Positions 1 to 5,892 of a stretch of 7,866 nucleotides of DNA are shown in pieces. The stretch spans positions 1 through 7,866 of the forward strand of contig JAKAVW010000136.1 of NCBI GenBank assembly GCA_021827445.1. Reading direction: 5' to 3'. The notes under the pieces were generated by a model. That model was not told the origin of the DNA and did not search any database. It worked only from the letters and a program-made list of their open reading frames with translations. Source of the stretch: Pseudomonadota bacterium (lineage in GTDB: Bacteria; Pseudomonadota; Gammaproteobacteria; Acidithiobacillales; Acidithiobacillaceae). The position numbers and the translations under genes were made by a program. Position 1 is the stretch's first letter; every line of letters starts with the position of its first letter.

Positions 1-266
1 CGCGTGACGCCTTGCGGACCTGGCATGACCTTCGGCTTGCCGTCATCGAGGGGACCATGCTGCGCCTACGGCCCCTGGCCATGACCTTGACCCTGGTGGT
101 GGGTGGCCTCTTACCCATCATGTTCAGCCATGGCGCCGGTGCCGATGTGATGAAGCGCATTGCCGCCCCCATGGTGGGTGGCATGTTCAGCGCCGCGTTG
201 CTGGCCTTGCTGGTAATTCCTGCCCTTTACGCCCTGTGGCAGAAGCGGCGATTTGGCCTACGCTGA
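1..266 (+). CDS. HME-RND heavy-metal efflux pump (CusA/CzcA family), C-terminal fragment
   Basis: This is the last part of an inner-membrane RND transporter that exports metal ions by proton antiport, normally as a tripartite complex with a periplasmic adaptor and an outer-membrane channel. The frame is open at the left edge (codons run from base 3) and stops at TGA 264-266. About 87 residues are visible. They match the end of CusA/CzcA proteins: an AVIEGTMLRLRPLAMT-like segment, a membrane helix with GGLLPIMF, then a VMKRIAAPMVGGM motif, a final helix with LLVIPALYALW, and a short basic tail. The RIAAPMVGGM block is characteristic of the heavy-metal branch rather than the drug branch (AcrB). 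Copper/silver (Cus) is a little more likely than Co/Zn/Cd (Czc) from the wording of the motif, but the substrate-determining residues lie outside the window. The following cytochrome gene starts 25 bases downstream. Confidence 0.9.
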   Translation, partial: RDALRTWHDLRLAVIEGTMLRLRPLAMTLTLVVGGLLPIMFSHGAGADVMKRIAAPMVGGMFSAALLALLVIPALYALWQKRRFGLR

Positions 267-280
267 TGAGGCTACGGATG

Positions 281-286
281 AGGAGG
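281..286 (+). promoter_or_regulatory. Ribosome binding site deciding the cytochrome b start
   Basis: AGGAGG lies 5 bases before ATG 292 and 8 bases before the adjacent ATG 295. This supports starting the cytochrome gene here rather than at the upstream TTG 253, which would overlap the pump gene and has no such site. Confidence 0.8.
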
Positions 287-291
287 AAGTA

Positions 292-1041
292 ATGATGTTG
301 GCAACGGACACCCGCTATATCCTGCACCCTGTCTGGGACCCGCTGCTGCGGGGCCTTCATTGGTGGCTGGCGCTTGCCATGATGGCGCAATTCACCTCAG
401 GGACAATTCTCCTGACCCTGGGCAATGACATGTCCAATGTCCTGATGGGAAAGATCGACATCGTTCACTATTACGGCGGCTACGCTTTCGCCGCCGGGCT
501 GGTGCTACGCATCATCTGGCTCTTTGTCGGTCCACCGGCGGCGCGCTGGCGCGACCTCTTGCCCCTGACGCCAGCCCAGCGCCGCATCTGGCGGGAAACC
601 CTCTTTTGCTACCTGAGCGGTTTTCGTCGCCCGATCTCGGCCTATCGGGGACATAACGCCTTCGCCGGCCCCGCCTATCTCGCCTTTTTCCTGATTGCCG
701 TGGCGCAGATCGCCTTGGGTATCAGTCTCTCGCTCATGCCGGGTAGTGAAGCGATGAATTCCCCATTGATGGTGATGCATGAATGGGGTTTCTTTCTGTT
801 GCTTGCCTTCGTCATTGTCCATGTGGTGCTCGTGATCGCCCACGAGATCGCGGGCCGCCACGGCTTGATATCGGCCATGATCCACGGTCACAAGGGATTC
901 ACCGAGTCGGAATACCAGGCCCTTCAACCGGACCTGAATGTCGCGGCCGGAGTCACGGCGCACTCGGACAAGGGTACGGAAGGACGGGAGCATCGTGACC
1001 CCGGCAAAAGCGAACTCTCGGAGACGACGAGGCGTAAATAA
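292..1041 (+). CDS. Di-heme b-type cytochrome, HupC/HyaC (cytochrome b561) family
   Basis: A 249-residue integral membrane cytochrome b that probably moves electrons between a quinone pool and a partner protein. Four hydrophobic segments are visible, at roughly residues 22-42, 60-80, 126-148 and 164-185. Heme-ligand candidates sit where the HyaC family has them: H23 (in RGLHWW), H59 (in IVHYYGGY), and H163 plus H177 on the last helix (MHEWGFF and FVIVHV). The cytoplasmic stretch after helix four (HEIAGRHGLISAMIHGHKGF) also resembles HyaC. The tail from about residue 205 is hydrophilic and charged. No hydrogenase, formate dehydrogenase or c-type cytochrome gene is in view, so the redox partner is unknown. 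The gene follows an HME-RND pump by 25 bases, which suggests co-transcription. ATG 295 is an alternative start. Family assignment is firm; the physiological role is open. Confidence 0.85.
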   Translation: MMLATDTRYILHPVWDPLLRGLHWWLALAMMAQFTSGTILLTLGNDMSNVLMGKIDIVHYYGGYAFAAGLVLRIIWLFVGPPAARWRDLLPLTPAQRRIWRETLFCYLSGFRRPISAYRGHNAFAGPAYLAFFLIAVAQIALGISLSLMPGSEAMNSPLMVMHEWGFFLLLAFVIVHVVLVIAHEIAGRHGLISAMIHGHKGFTESEYQALQPDLNVAAGVTAHSDKGTEGREHRDPGKSELSETTRRK

Positions 1042-1049
1042 CTACGGTA

Positions 1050-1513
1050 ATAATGACTGCGAACAGACCGCAAGACCTTCGCCATCGGCGGTAGACTGGA
1101 TGCCCTGACCCTGGCGGCTATCGCTGCGATTTCCGAATCCGCCTGGAACCCGCTACGGACTGTGCCGTGGCAAAGACCGTGCATAGCATGGAAGCCACCC
1201 ACAAGGCCTTTCGCCTGATCGTTGTGCGTTATTTTCATCAGGCGGACCTACTGGAAGAAGGCGGCCCCCGTTACCACGTCAGCGCCAGCAACCGCCCGGC
1301 AGTACAACCGACGTACTGATCTGGTACCGCCAGCGGGGCGAACACTCCGAAAACGGCATCAAGGAACTCAAAATCGGCTTTGGCATGGAACGGATGCCTT
1401 GCGGTCAGGAGAGCGCCAATGCCGCCTTCTTCCGGATCGGTGTCATCGCCCATCATCTGTTCGTTCCCTTCAAACATTCGAGTGAGAAATCTCCCAACTG
1501 GAGGCGACAGGTC
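1050..1513 (+). pseudogene. IS1380-family transposase remnant (frameshifted, N-terminus missing)
   Basis: Three consecutive pieces in three frames read like the C-terminal half of an IS1380-type DDE transposase. Frame of 1072-1158 gives FAIGGRLDALTLAAIAAI then SAWNPLR. Frame of 1170-1319 gives AKTVHSMEATHKAFRLIVVR and a YHVSASNRP segment before a stop. Frame of about 1306-1513 gives IWYRQRGEHSENGIKELK, then GFGMERMPCGQESANAAFFR and IGVIAHHLF. The YRQRG..EN.IKELK..FG...PCG block carries the catalytic Glu region typical of the family. The first half (with the catalytic Asp residues) is absent, and at least two frameshifts separate the pieces, so the protein cannot be active. I could not find terminal inverted repeats or a target duplication. 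The remnant starts almost immediately after the cytochrome stop codon. Family identity comes from remembered motif wording, not from a search. Confidence 0.8.
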
Positions 1514-1859
1514 GTCCCTTGTGGCTGGGATCGGGCACGCCGAGCACCTGCTGGTCTATCTGCCCGTCCACCCAGACACGCGCCGGGAACTGGCCTCCCT
1601 ACTGTTTTCCAGTGCGGATCCGGCGCACGCCTCGACCTATCTGCGCCAGGTACTGCAGCGTTTGCGGCAGGCGCGCCCCCACCTTTCCTTGACGGTGGAT
1701 TCCGCCGAGCTGCTGCAGGCCCGCGAGGAGAATCCGGCATCGTGCCAGGGCGCCGTTCTCGCGGACGAGCGGGAGGACTCGGCGCCCTCCGAGTGGTGGA
1801 ATGGAGACAACGTGGACGAATTAGATTTTTCAATTCAGCTATCCGGTTGTCGATTGTAG
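1512..1859 (+). pseudogene. Open tail of uncertain origin after the transposase remnant
   Basis: A long open stretch in the third frame (stop TAG 1857-1859) follows the transposase remnant without its own convincing start or ribosome binding site. It reads LVAGIGHAEHLLVYLPVHPD, then a Leu/Arg/Ala-rich, probably helical part around TYLRQVLQRLRQ, and an acidic end (DEREDSAPSEWWNGDNVDEL). The first portion could be the out-of-frame C-terminus of the transposase, since many IS1380 proteins have a similar aGkiv.Ha....l segment after the catalytic domain. The remainder is not recognised. The last 15 or so codons run into AT-rich DNA and look like read-through. It could alternatively be a fragment of an unrelated gene joined by the insertion event. 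GC-rich coding-like composition ends near 1820. Confidence 0.35.
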
Positions 1860-1871
1860 TTCAATATATCT

Positions 1872-2390
1872 TTAGTGGTGCATCATTTTCATCATCTGTA
1901 TCCAGTTTTGATGTGCAAGGCGATGATAGGTCGCTTGCTGAGCAGTATCTAAGAGTTGGTATCCTTCTAAATGATATGGAATCATTTCGTAGCCAAGATA
2001 AGCTTGAGCTTGCCCAATTTCCTTAACATCCTGTATGAGCACCTGGGTTGATGGATTAGGCATTCTAGCATCAGCTTTATACCGCTTATAGGCCGCTTTG
2101 AGAGTCATTATTCCATGCTGAGTGTCATGCATCATTTCTTCCGCCAGAATTTTTTCCTGCCGGATCTGTGCAGGTGCCAAGTGCAGAGCTGAAGCATGTA
2201 CCAGATCCCAATGAGGTCCCGGATGATACCTGTAAAAGATCTCCGGAAACCCGAGGGAGTGTTTCTTGAAATATGCATGCGCTTTCATGCTAGGGGTTGC
2301 CGCCATGGCTTGGGCGGGCAGAGTGGACAAGGCGGGAATGCATAGCGCTACTACGATATTGGTGGTTTTTTTGAGCCATTGCATATTCAT
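1872..2390 (-). CDS. Secreted helical protein, Spy/CpxP-like, with Met/His-rich C-terminus
   Basis: A 172-residue protein with a clear Sec signal: basic N-region (WLKK), hydrophobic core, and probable cleavage after AQA (residue 28) or AMA (residue 30). The mature part is predicted helical and rich in His, Met and Gln. It carries an LAPAQ element at 71-75 and a second TAQQATYHRL element at 149-158. The spacing of two L-x-x-x-Q segments is reminiscent of LTxxQ motifs in Spy/CpxP periplasmic chaperones and metal sensors. The last residues are MMKMMHH, a plausible soft-metal (copper/silver) ligand cluster. Start ATG 2388-2390 has AGGAGA five bases upstream; a second ATG two codons later is less well placed. 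It stands alone, opposite in direction to its neighbours, in AT-richer DNA. The family assignment is moderate; a metal role is inferred from composition and the nearby metal pump. Confidence 0.65.
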   Translation of the reverse strand: MNMQWLKKTTNIVVALCIPALSTLPAQAMAATPSMKAHAYFKKHSLGFPEIFYRYHPGPHWDLVHASALHLAPAQIRQEKILAEEMMHDTQHGIMTLKAAYKRYKADARMPNPSTQVLIQDVKEIGQAQAYLGYEMIPYHLEGYQLLDTAQQATYHRLAHQNWIQMMKMMHH

Positions 2391-2395
2391 GGTTA

Positions 2396-2401
2396 TCTCC
2401 T
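2396..2401 (-). promoter_or_regulatory. Ribosome binding site of the Spy-like gene
   Basis: On the minus strand this reads AGGAGA, five bases before the ATG at 2390-2388. It supports the chosen start. Confidence 0.7.
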
Positions 2402-2617
2402 ATCATCTGAATATAGTGGTTGAGAGCGACTAAAACATTGCTCTGCTTCGTGTTCGACGTCAACCATCTTGTCCAGTAGTAATTATCGCAGATCTCGTGG
2501 GGCTCCTTGCACGCTCGTTACAGGGTCCTTTTCTCGTAGTCGTATCCCACACGGAGATTCTCTTACATATGACTGCAGAGGAATTCAGGCCTGCCACCGC
2601 CTTCTTTGTGGATCGGG

Positions 2618-2623
2618 TATAAT
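2618..2623 (+). promoter_or_regulatory. Possible -10 hexamer TATAAT
   Basis: An exact TATAAT sits in the long intergenic region, but no good -35 hexamer lies 16-18 bases upstream, and the porin start is more than 300 bases further on. If real, it would give a long leader or a small RNA. Chance occurrence in AT-rich DNA is quite possible. Confidence 0.25.
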
Positions 2624-2884
2624 CGTAATATTTTTCATATATATAGAATCATTCGAGTCGCCAATAAGGTTGTCGGCCATCACGAAGCCTACAGAAAATT
2701 TCTCAAAAACATTTTGTATGGTGATTAAGTCACGGAAACGTTATTGCGATCTGTGCAATGCTACGCTACGGTGTACATCAAGTTGGATAGACATTCCGAT
2801 ATGATTGGATGCTTGACCTGCATGTTGGGAAATTGTGTCTACCGCTGAGCAAACGAAGATACGTAGCGAATATGTTTTATTAGC

Positions 2885-2897
2885 TTATTCAGAATAA
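2885..2897. promoter_or_regulatory. Palindrome TTATTC-A-GAATAA upstream of the porin gene
   Basis: A perfect 6-base inverted repeat around one central base lies about 36 bases before the porin start codon, in the position expected for promoter elements. It could be an operator for a dimeric regulator. Its AT-rich content makes chance a serious alternative. Confidence 0.3.
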
Positions 2898-2917
2898 TGA
2901 ATATTAGATTACATCAT

Positions 2918-2923
2918 GGGAGG
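2918..2923 (+). promoter_or_regulatory. Ribosome binding site deciding the porin start
   Basis: GGGAGG lies 10 bases before ATG 2934. The in-frame ATG 2916 overlaps this site, so it is more likely part of the leader than the true start. Starting at 2934 also gives a normal signal peptide. Confidence 0.65.
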
Positions 2924-2933
2924 CGATACTTAT

Positions 2934-4185
2934 ATGTCATATGTTAAGGGCACGATTCGGTTGGGTATGTCCATGGCTATAGCTAGCACAGTGTTTTCTT
3001 TATTATCTACGCCAGCGTCAGCGGCAAACTGGTTCAAACTGTTAAATGAGCCGCCGACTTCTCATGCGTTAGCGATATACGGATATTTGGGACCGACCTA
3101 TACTTACACTGGCGGCACGGCAGCCGCTAATGGGCAAGTACCACTGGCCAACCTGATTGCTCCACAATTTACGTCGCACAATAGCTTCAGTATGCTATAT
3201 GCGCGGTTGATGGCACGTGGAATGATCAACAAACATATCAGTTACTTCCTGGGAATAGAGTTTGGCAACAATTTATATGTTTCCCCAGATGGAAAATATA
3301 TACCAAAAATCATCAACGCGGCGGCTACATTCAGCTATATTCCAGGCGTCAGGATAGCTGCAGGTGTCATGGCTCCTCCTGGGTCGGAAGCCGCTATGGA
3401 GGGTTATATGGATTACCAATTCACCGGTTTTTCCGTGGTCAGCGCCCAACTGATGCTCCAACCATATTATAACCCAAGTCCGTTAACATCTTATACGCCG
3501 AACGGAAATGGCGGCTTTCTGGTTCCATCATCTGACTATCAGGGCATTGATCCCTTCCGCAACACGGGTGTTGAAGCCACCGACTGGTTCCGCAACGGAC
3601 CATGGCAGTTTGCCTATGGGGCCTTTGTCGGTAATTATGGACCACCGCTCGCTTCTAATGAATCGAATGGCCCCTTTGTTGCTGGACGGATTCAGGAATC
3701 CTATATTTTCGGGGGGGCATGGTCCATTCCGTAGTGATATAACGGGATTTTTATGGTATCAGCATGCCAATCCTCTTTTTAACGGGCACACCTATTCTCT
3801 TTCAAGAAGCGGCTTAGGCTTAACTTATATGCAAAATTTTATGCATCCCTGGGGCCGGTGGGTAAAATTTGAGTATATGCGTGGGTCCGGCATGATCACC
3901 GGTCCCGCTGCTTTCAATGAAACTGCAAACATGCCACCTGTATTATATGAGCCATCGGTCTACCCAGGTAGCAGCAACACTGCCAATGGATACTATGTGG
4001 GCGGCGGTCTTTTTGTTACCCATCGGCTAGAAGTGGACATGCGCTATGATAGATATGATCTATATTGCGCACCAAAACAGGAAAGGCAACCCCAATCCCC
4101 GCGATTGATGTTGGAGATTGGCCTCGATGTATCGCACGACGGGCATGCGAAGAGCGATTTAGCCCAGAGATGCATTGTTTGCTGA
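2934..4185 (+). pseudogene. Outer-membrane porin-like protein, frameshifted at a G7 tract
   Basis: The first frame runs from ATG 2934 and stops soon after a run of seven G (3711-3717). Skipping one G continues the same protein in the next frame (SYIF-GG-HGPFRSDITGFLWY...) to TGA 4183-4185, giving about 416 residues in total. Residues 1-30 form a Sec signal peptide ending in PASA. The mature part has alternating aromatic/hydrophobic short strands, many Gly/Asn/Tyr/Pro loops and no long hydrophobic helix, as in 16-18-strand porins. WVKFEYMRGSGMI and HRLEVDMRYDRYDLY resemble late strands of the phosphate-selective (OprO/OprP-like) porin superfamily. The last 45 residues turn hydrophilic and end in IVC, without the terminal aromatic residue that barrels usually need, so the 3' end may also be lost. 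Substrate unknown. The shift could be real decay, phase variation or a sequencing error. Confidence 0.7.
3711..3717 (+). repeat. Homopolymer run G7 at the porin frameshift
   Basis: Seven consecutive G occur exactly where the porin reading frame breaks. Six G would restore one continuous frame. Runs of this sort are prone to slippage both in cells and in sequencing. Confidence 0.85.
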
Positions 4186-4311
4186 CAAATCTGTCAGTCC
4201 TCGGATGCCAGACCTGCGATACTTGAGCACCCGCTTCCGATATCAATCGCGGAATTCGGGGTAGACATGCAATTTCGCCATGGGTGGAAAGAAGTAGTGC
4301 AGTCGCTTATA

Positions 4312-4328
4312 CGCCCTGCATTGGGGCG
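4312..4328. other. Weak hairpin between converging porin and pssA genes
   Basis: CGCCC (4312-4316) and GGGCG (4324-4328) can pair around a 7-base loop. It lies in the 170-base gap between the converging porin and pssA genes, where a bidirectional terminator would be expected. No T-run follows on either strand, so it is not a standard intrinsic terminator. Confidence 0.2.
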
Positions 4329-4332
4329 AAGC

Positions 4333-4348
4333 CACGGTATCACGGTAT
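4333..4348. repeat. Tandem duplication of CACGGTAT
   Basis: Two perfect adjacent copies of an 8-base unit lie just beyond the pssA stop codon, near the junction of housekeeping and accessory DNA. It may be a simple replication slip. Confidence 0.6.
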
Positions 4349-4355
4349 CGGCAAG

Positions 4356-5108
4356 TCAGTGACCAGAACTACCGCGCCGACGCTGAGTACGGCGGCTGCG
4401 GATTTGCCACAGGGTCAGCAACAGTCCTACCACCACGTAGGAAATCACAGCGACAAACAGTACCAGCGGCGGATGCACGGCGACCAAGGCAACAGCCAGC
4501 ACCACGATAATGGCCAATGCAAAAGGCACTCGCCCGTGCAGGTCAAAATCCTTGAAGCTGCGGAAGCGGACATTACTGACCATCAACAGGCCCAACGTGT
4601 AGACCAGTCCCAGCGCCAGATACTCGCTAATCTGCGTCAGCCAGGGATACCCCTCCCCTACGGCCACCCAGACCAGACTGGCCAGCACCGCCGCCGCCGT
4701 GGGTATGGGCAAGCCTTGGAAATAGCGCTTGGATGCGCTATGCACCTGAGTGTTAAAGCGGGCCAGGCGCAGGGCACCACATGCAGTATAGACAAAGGCC
4801 CCCAGCCACCCGAAATTGCCGAAATCCTGCAGCCCCCACAGAAATACCAAAATGGCCGGCGCCATACCAAAGGCAATCACATCCGCCAATGAATCATACT
4901 CCGCGCCGAATGCGCTTTCTGTATGGGTCATCCTTGCCACGCGCCCATCCAGCCCGTCGAGAATCATGGCAATAAATATGACGATGGCCGCCACCCGGTA
5001 ATGACCATTGATGGAGGCAATGATGGAGTAAAAACCGGCAAACAGGCTGGCCGTGGTAAAGAGGTTGGGCAGGACATAAACCCCACGGCGCGGATATCTG
5101 GGGTTCAT
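4356..5108 (-). CDS. pssA: CDP-diacylglycerol--serine O-phosphatidyltransferase
   Basis: This inner-membrane enzyme joins CDP-diacylglycerol and L-serine to give phosphatidylserine, the precursor of phosphatidylethanolamine. The 250-residue protein carries the full CDP-alcohol phosphatidyltransferase signature DG-x2-AR-x8-G-x3-D-x3-D: D54, G55, A58, R59, G68, D72, D76. The opening RRGVYVLPNLFTTASLFAGF is typical of the PssA type found in most bacteria, not the E. coli peripheral enzyme. Several membrane helices follow and the C-terminus is strongly basic (RSRRTQRRR). I chose ATG 5108 because its ATGA overlaps the psd stop codon, suggesting translational coupling, and because family members begin this way. 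A GTG at 5138 would add ten residues inside psd. It is the last gene of the minus-strand operon; converging accessory DNA follows. Confidence 0.93.
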   Translation of the reverse strand: MNPRYPRRGVYVLPNLFTTASLFAGFYSIIASINGHYRVAAIVIFIAMILDGLDGRVARMTHTESAFGAEYDSLADVIAFGMAPAILVFLWGLQDFGNFGWLGAFVYTACGALRLARFNTQVHSASKRYFQGLPIPTAAAVLASLVWVAVGEGYPWLTQISEYLALGLVYTLGLLMVSNVRFRSFKDFDLHGRVPFALAIIVVLAVALVAVHPPLVLFVAVISYVVVGLLLTLWQIRSRRTQRRRGSSGH

Positions 5109-5776
5109 GGCTGCTGGACACCCAAGGTCGCGATACACTGGGCACCTGATCGCACCCGCTCTCCTACGACCACCAAGGGCTGGGCACTGAACGGCAGGTA
5201 GGTATCCACCCGCGAACCAAAGCGGATAAATCCGAAGCGCTGTCCTGCGGTTACCGCGCTCTCCGCAACTTCCGCGCTGACGTAACAGACAATACGCCGT
5301 GCGACCAACCCCGCCACCTGCACGACGGTCACGTCACTGCCATCGTCGGTTTTCACCCAAAGGGCATTGCGTTCATTCTCCAAAGACGCCTTGTCGAGGG
5401 CGGCATTGAAGAATTTACCCGGAAAATACCAGACCTTCTGCACCTGTCCCTTAACCGGCATGCGATTCACATGCACATCAAACACATTCATAAAAATACT
5501 GATCTTGAGCGCAGGGCGGGAAAGATAGGGGTCATCAACCTGCTCAACAGCAATCACCCTGCCATCTGCGGGGCATACCACCGATCTTTCCGATAACGTC
5601 GGCAGGGGTCGCCGCGGATCACGGAAAAACTGGAGGCTGAAGAGAAAAAGCAGATAAAAGGGCGACGCCCACCAGCCATTCGTAACCATCTGCAGCACAA
5701 TGGCGACACCTAAGAACAAGGCCAAAAAAGGCCAGCCTTCGCGCGCCAGTACAGGATAAGGATAATCGGTTTTCAT
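5105..5776 (-). CDS. psd: Phosphatidylserine decarboxylase proenzyme (short, PSD-A type)
   Basis: It removes CO2 from phosphatidylserine to make phosphatidylethanolamine, using a pyruvoyl cofactor formed by self-cleavage. The 223-residue proenzyme is the short form found in many bacteria. An N-terminal hydrophobic region (about 15-50) anchors it to the membrane. PADGRV (69-74), FMNVFDVHVNRMPVKG (95-110, with H102) and FIRFGSRVDTYLP (183-195) are the family landmarks. Cleavage is expected between G187 and S188, making S188 the pyruvoyl group of the small alpha chain. FGSR in place of the LGST of E. coli is normal for this short class. The start ATG 5776 has only a weak ribosome binding site. 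The stop overlaps the pssA start, so the two successive steps of the pathway are coupled. About 116 bases separate it from ilvC upstream. Confidence 0.95.
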   Translation of the reverse strand: MKTDYPYPVLAREGWPFLALFLGVAIVLQMVTNGWWASPFYLLFLFSLQFFRDPRRPLPTLSERSVVCPADGRVIAVEQVDDPYLSRPALKISIFMNVFDVHVNRMPVKGQVQKVWYFPGKFFNAALDKASLENERNALWVKTDDGSDVTVVQVAGLVARRIVCYVSAEVAESAVTAGQRFGFIRFGSRVDTYLPFSAQPLVVVGERVRSGAQCIATLGVQQP

Positions 5777-5892
5777 GCGCGGAGCGTATCAGGAGCCGGA
5801 CAACGATAAAAGGGCGGAATCACCACAGGCAAATTGCTTTTTGCCCACAGCCATTCCACCCCGTGCAGATCGGCGCCGGCCCGGTCGCGAAC

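Larger units (their letters stand above)
2391..2933. other. Long intergenic region between divergent genes, no recognisable gene
   Basis: This stretch of about 540 bases separates the minus-strand Spy-like gene from the plus-strand porin gene, so it should hold two outward promoters. Its composition is AT-richer than the flanking housekeeping DNA. One open frame (2469-2804, 111 codons) is present, but it is Cys/Ser/Arg-rich without domain-like patterning or a ribosome binding site, so I do not call it a gene. A TATAAT hexamer (2618-2623) and a short palindrome (2885-2897) are listed separately. The length is greater than two promoters require, so decayed coding sequence or a small RNA cannot be excluded. 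Confidence 0.5.

Noticed and set aside
505..993. Minus-strand open frame of 162 codons
   Set aside because: Antisense to the cytochrome b gene, which has clear heme ligands and a ribosome binding site.
1453..1833. Minus-strand open frame of 126 codons
   Set aside because: Pro/Arg/Ala-rich product typical of the reverse of GC-rich coding DNA, and antisense to the transposase relic and tail.
2458..2463. TTGACG on the minus strand as a -35 element for the Spy-like gene
   Set aside because: No acceptable -10 hexamer at 16-18 bases; the nearest TATATT (2415-2410) is too far away.
2469..2804. Plus-strand open frame of 111 codons in the long intergenic region
   Set aside because: No ribosome binding site, Ser/Arg/Cys-rich without recognisable features; kept only as a note on the intergenic region.
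4284..4892. Plus-strand open frame of 202 codons
   Set aside because: Antisense to pssA, very Gln/His-rich, no signal or motif; a shadow.
5108..5138. GTG 5138 as the pssA start
   Set aside because: It would extend pssA 30 bases further into psd, whereas ATG 5108 forms the common ATGA stop-start overlap and fits family N-termini.
5828..5845. GGCAAA...TTTGCC inverted repeat between ilvC and psd as a terminator
   Set aside because: Six-base AT-containing stem without a following T-run on the minus strand; too weak, and the genes may be co-transcribed.
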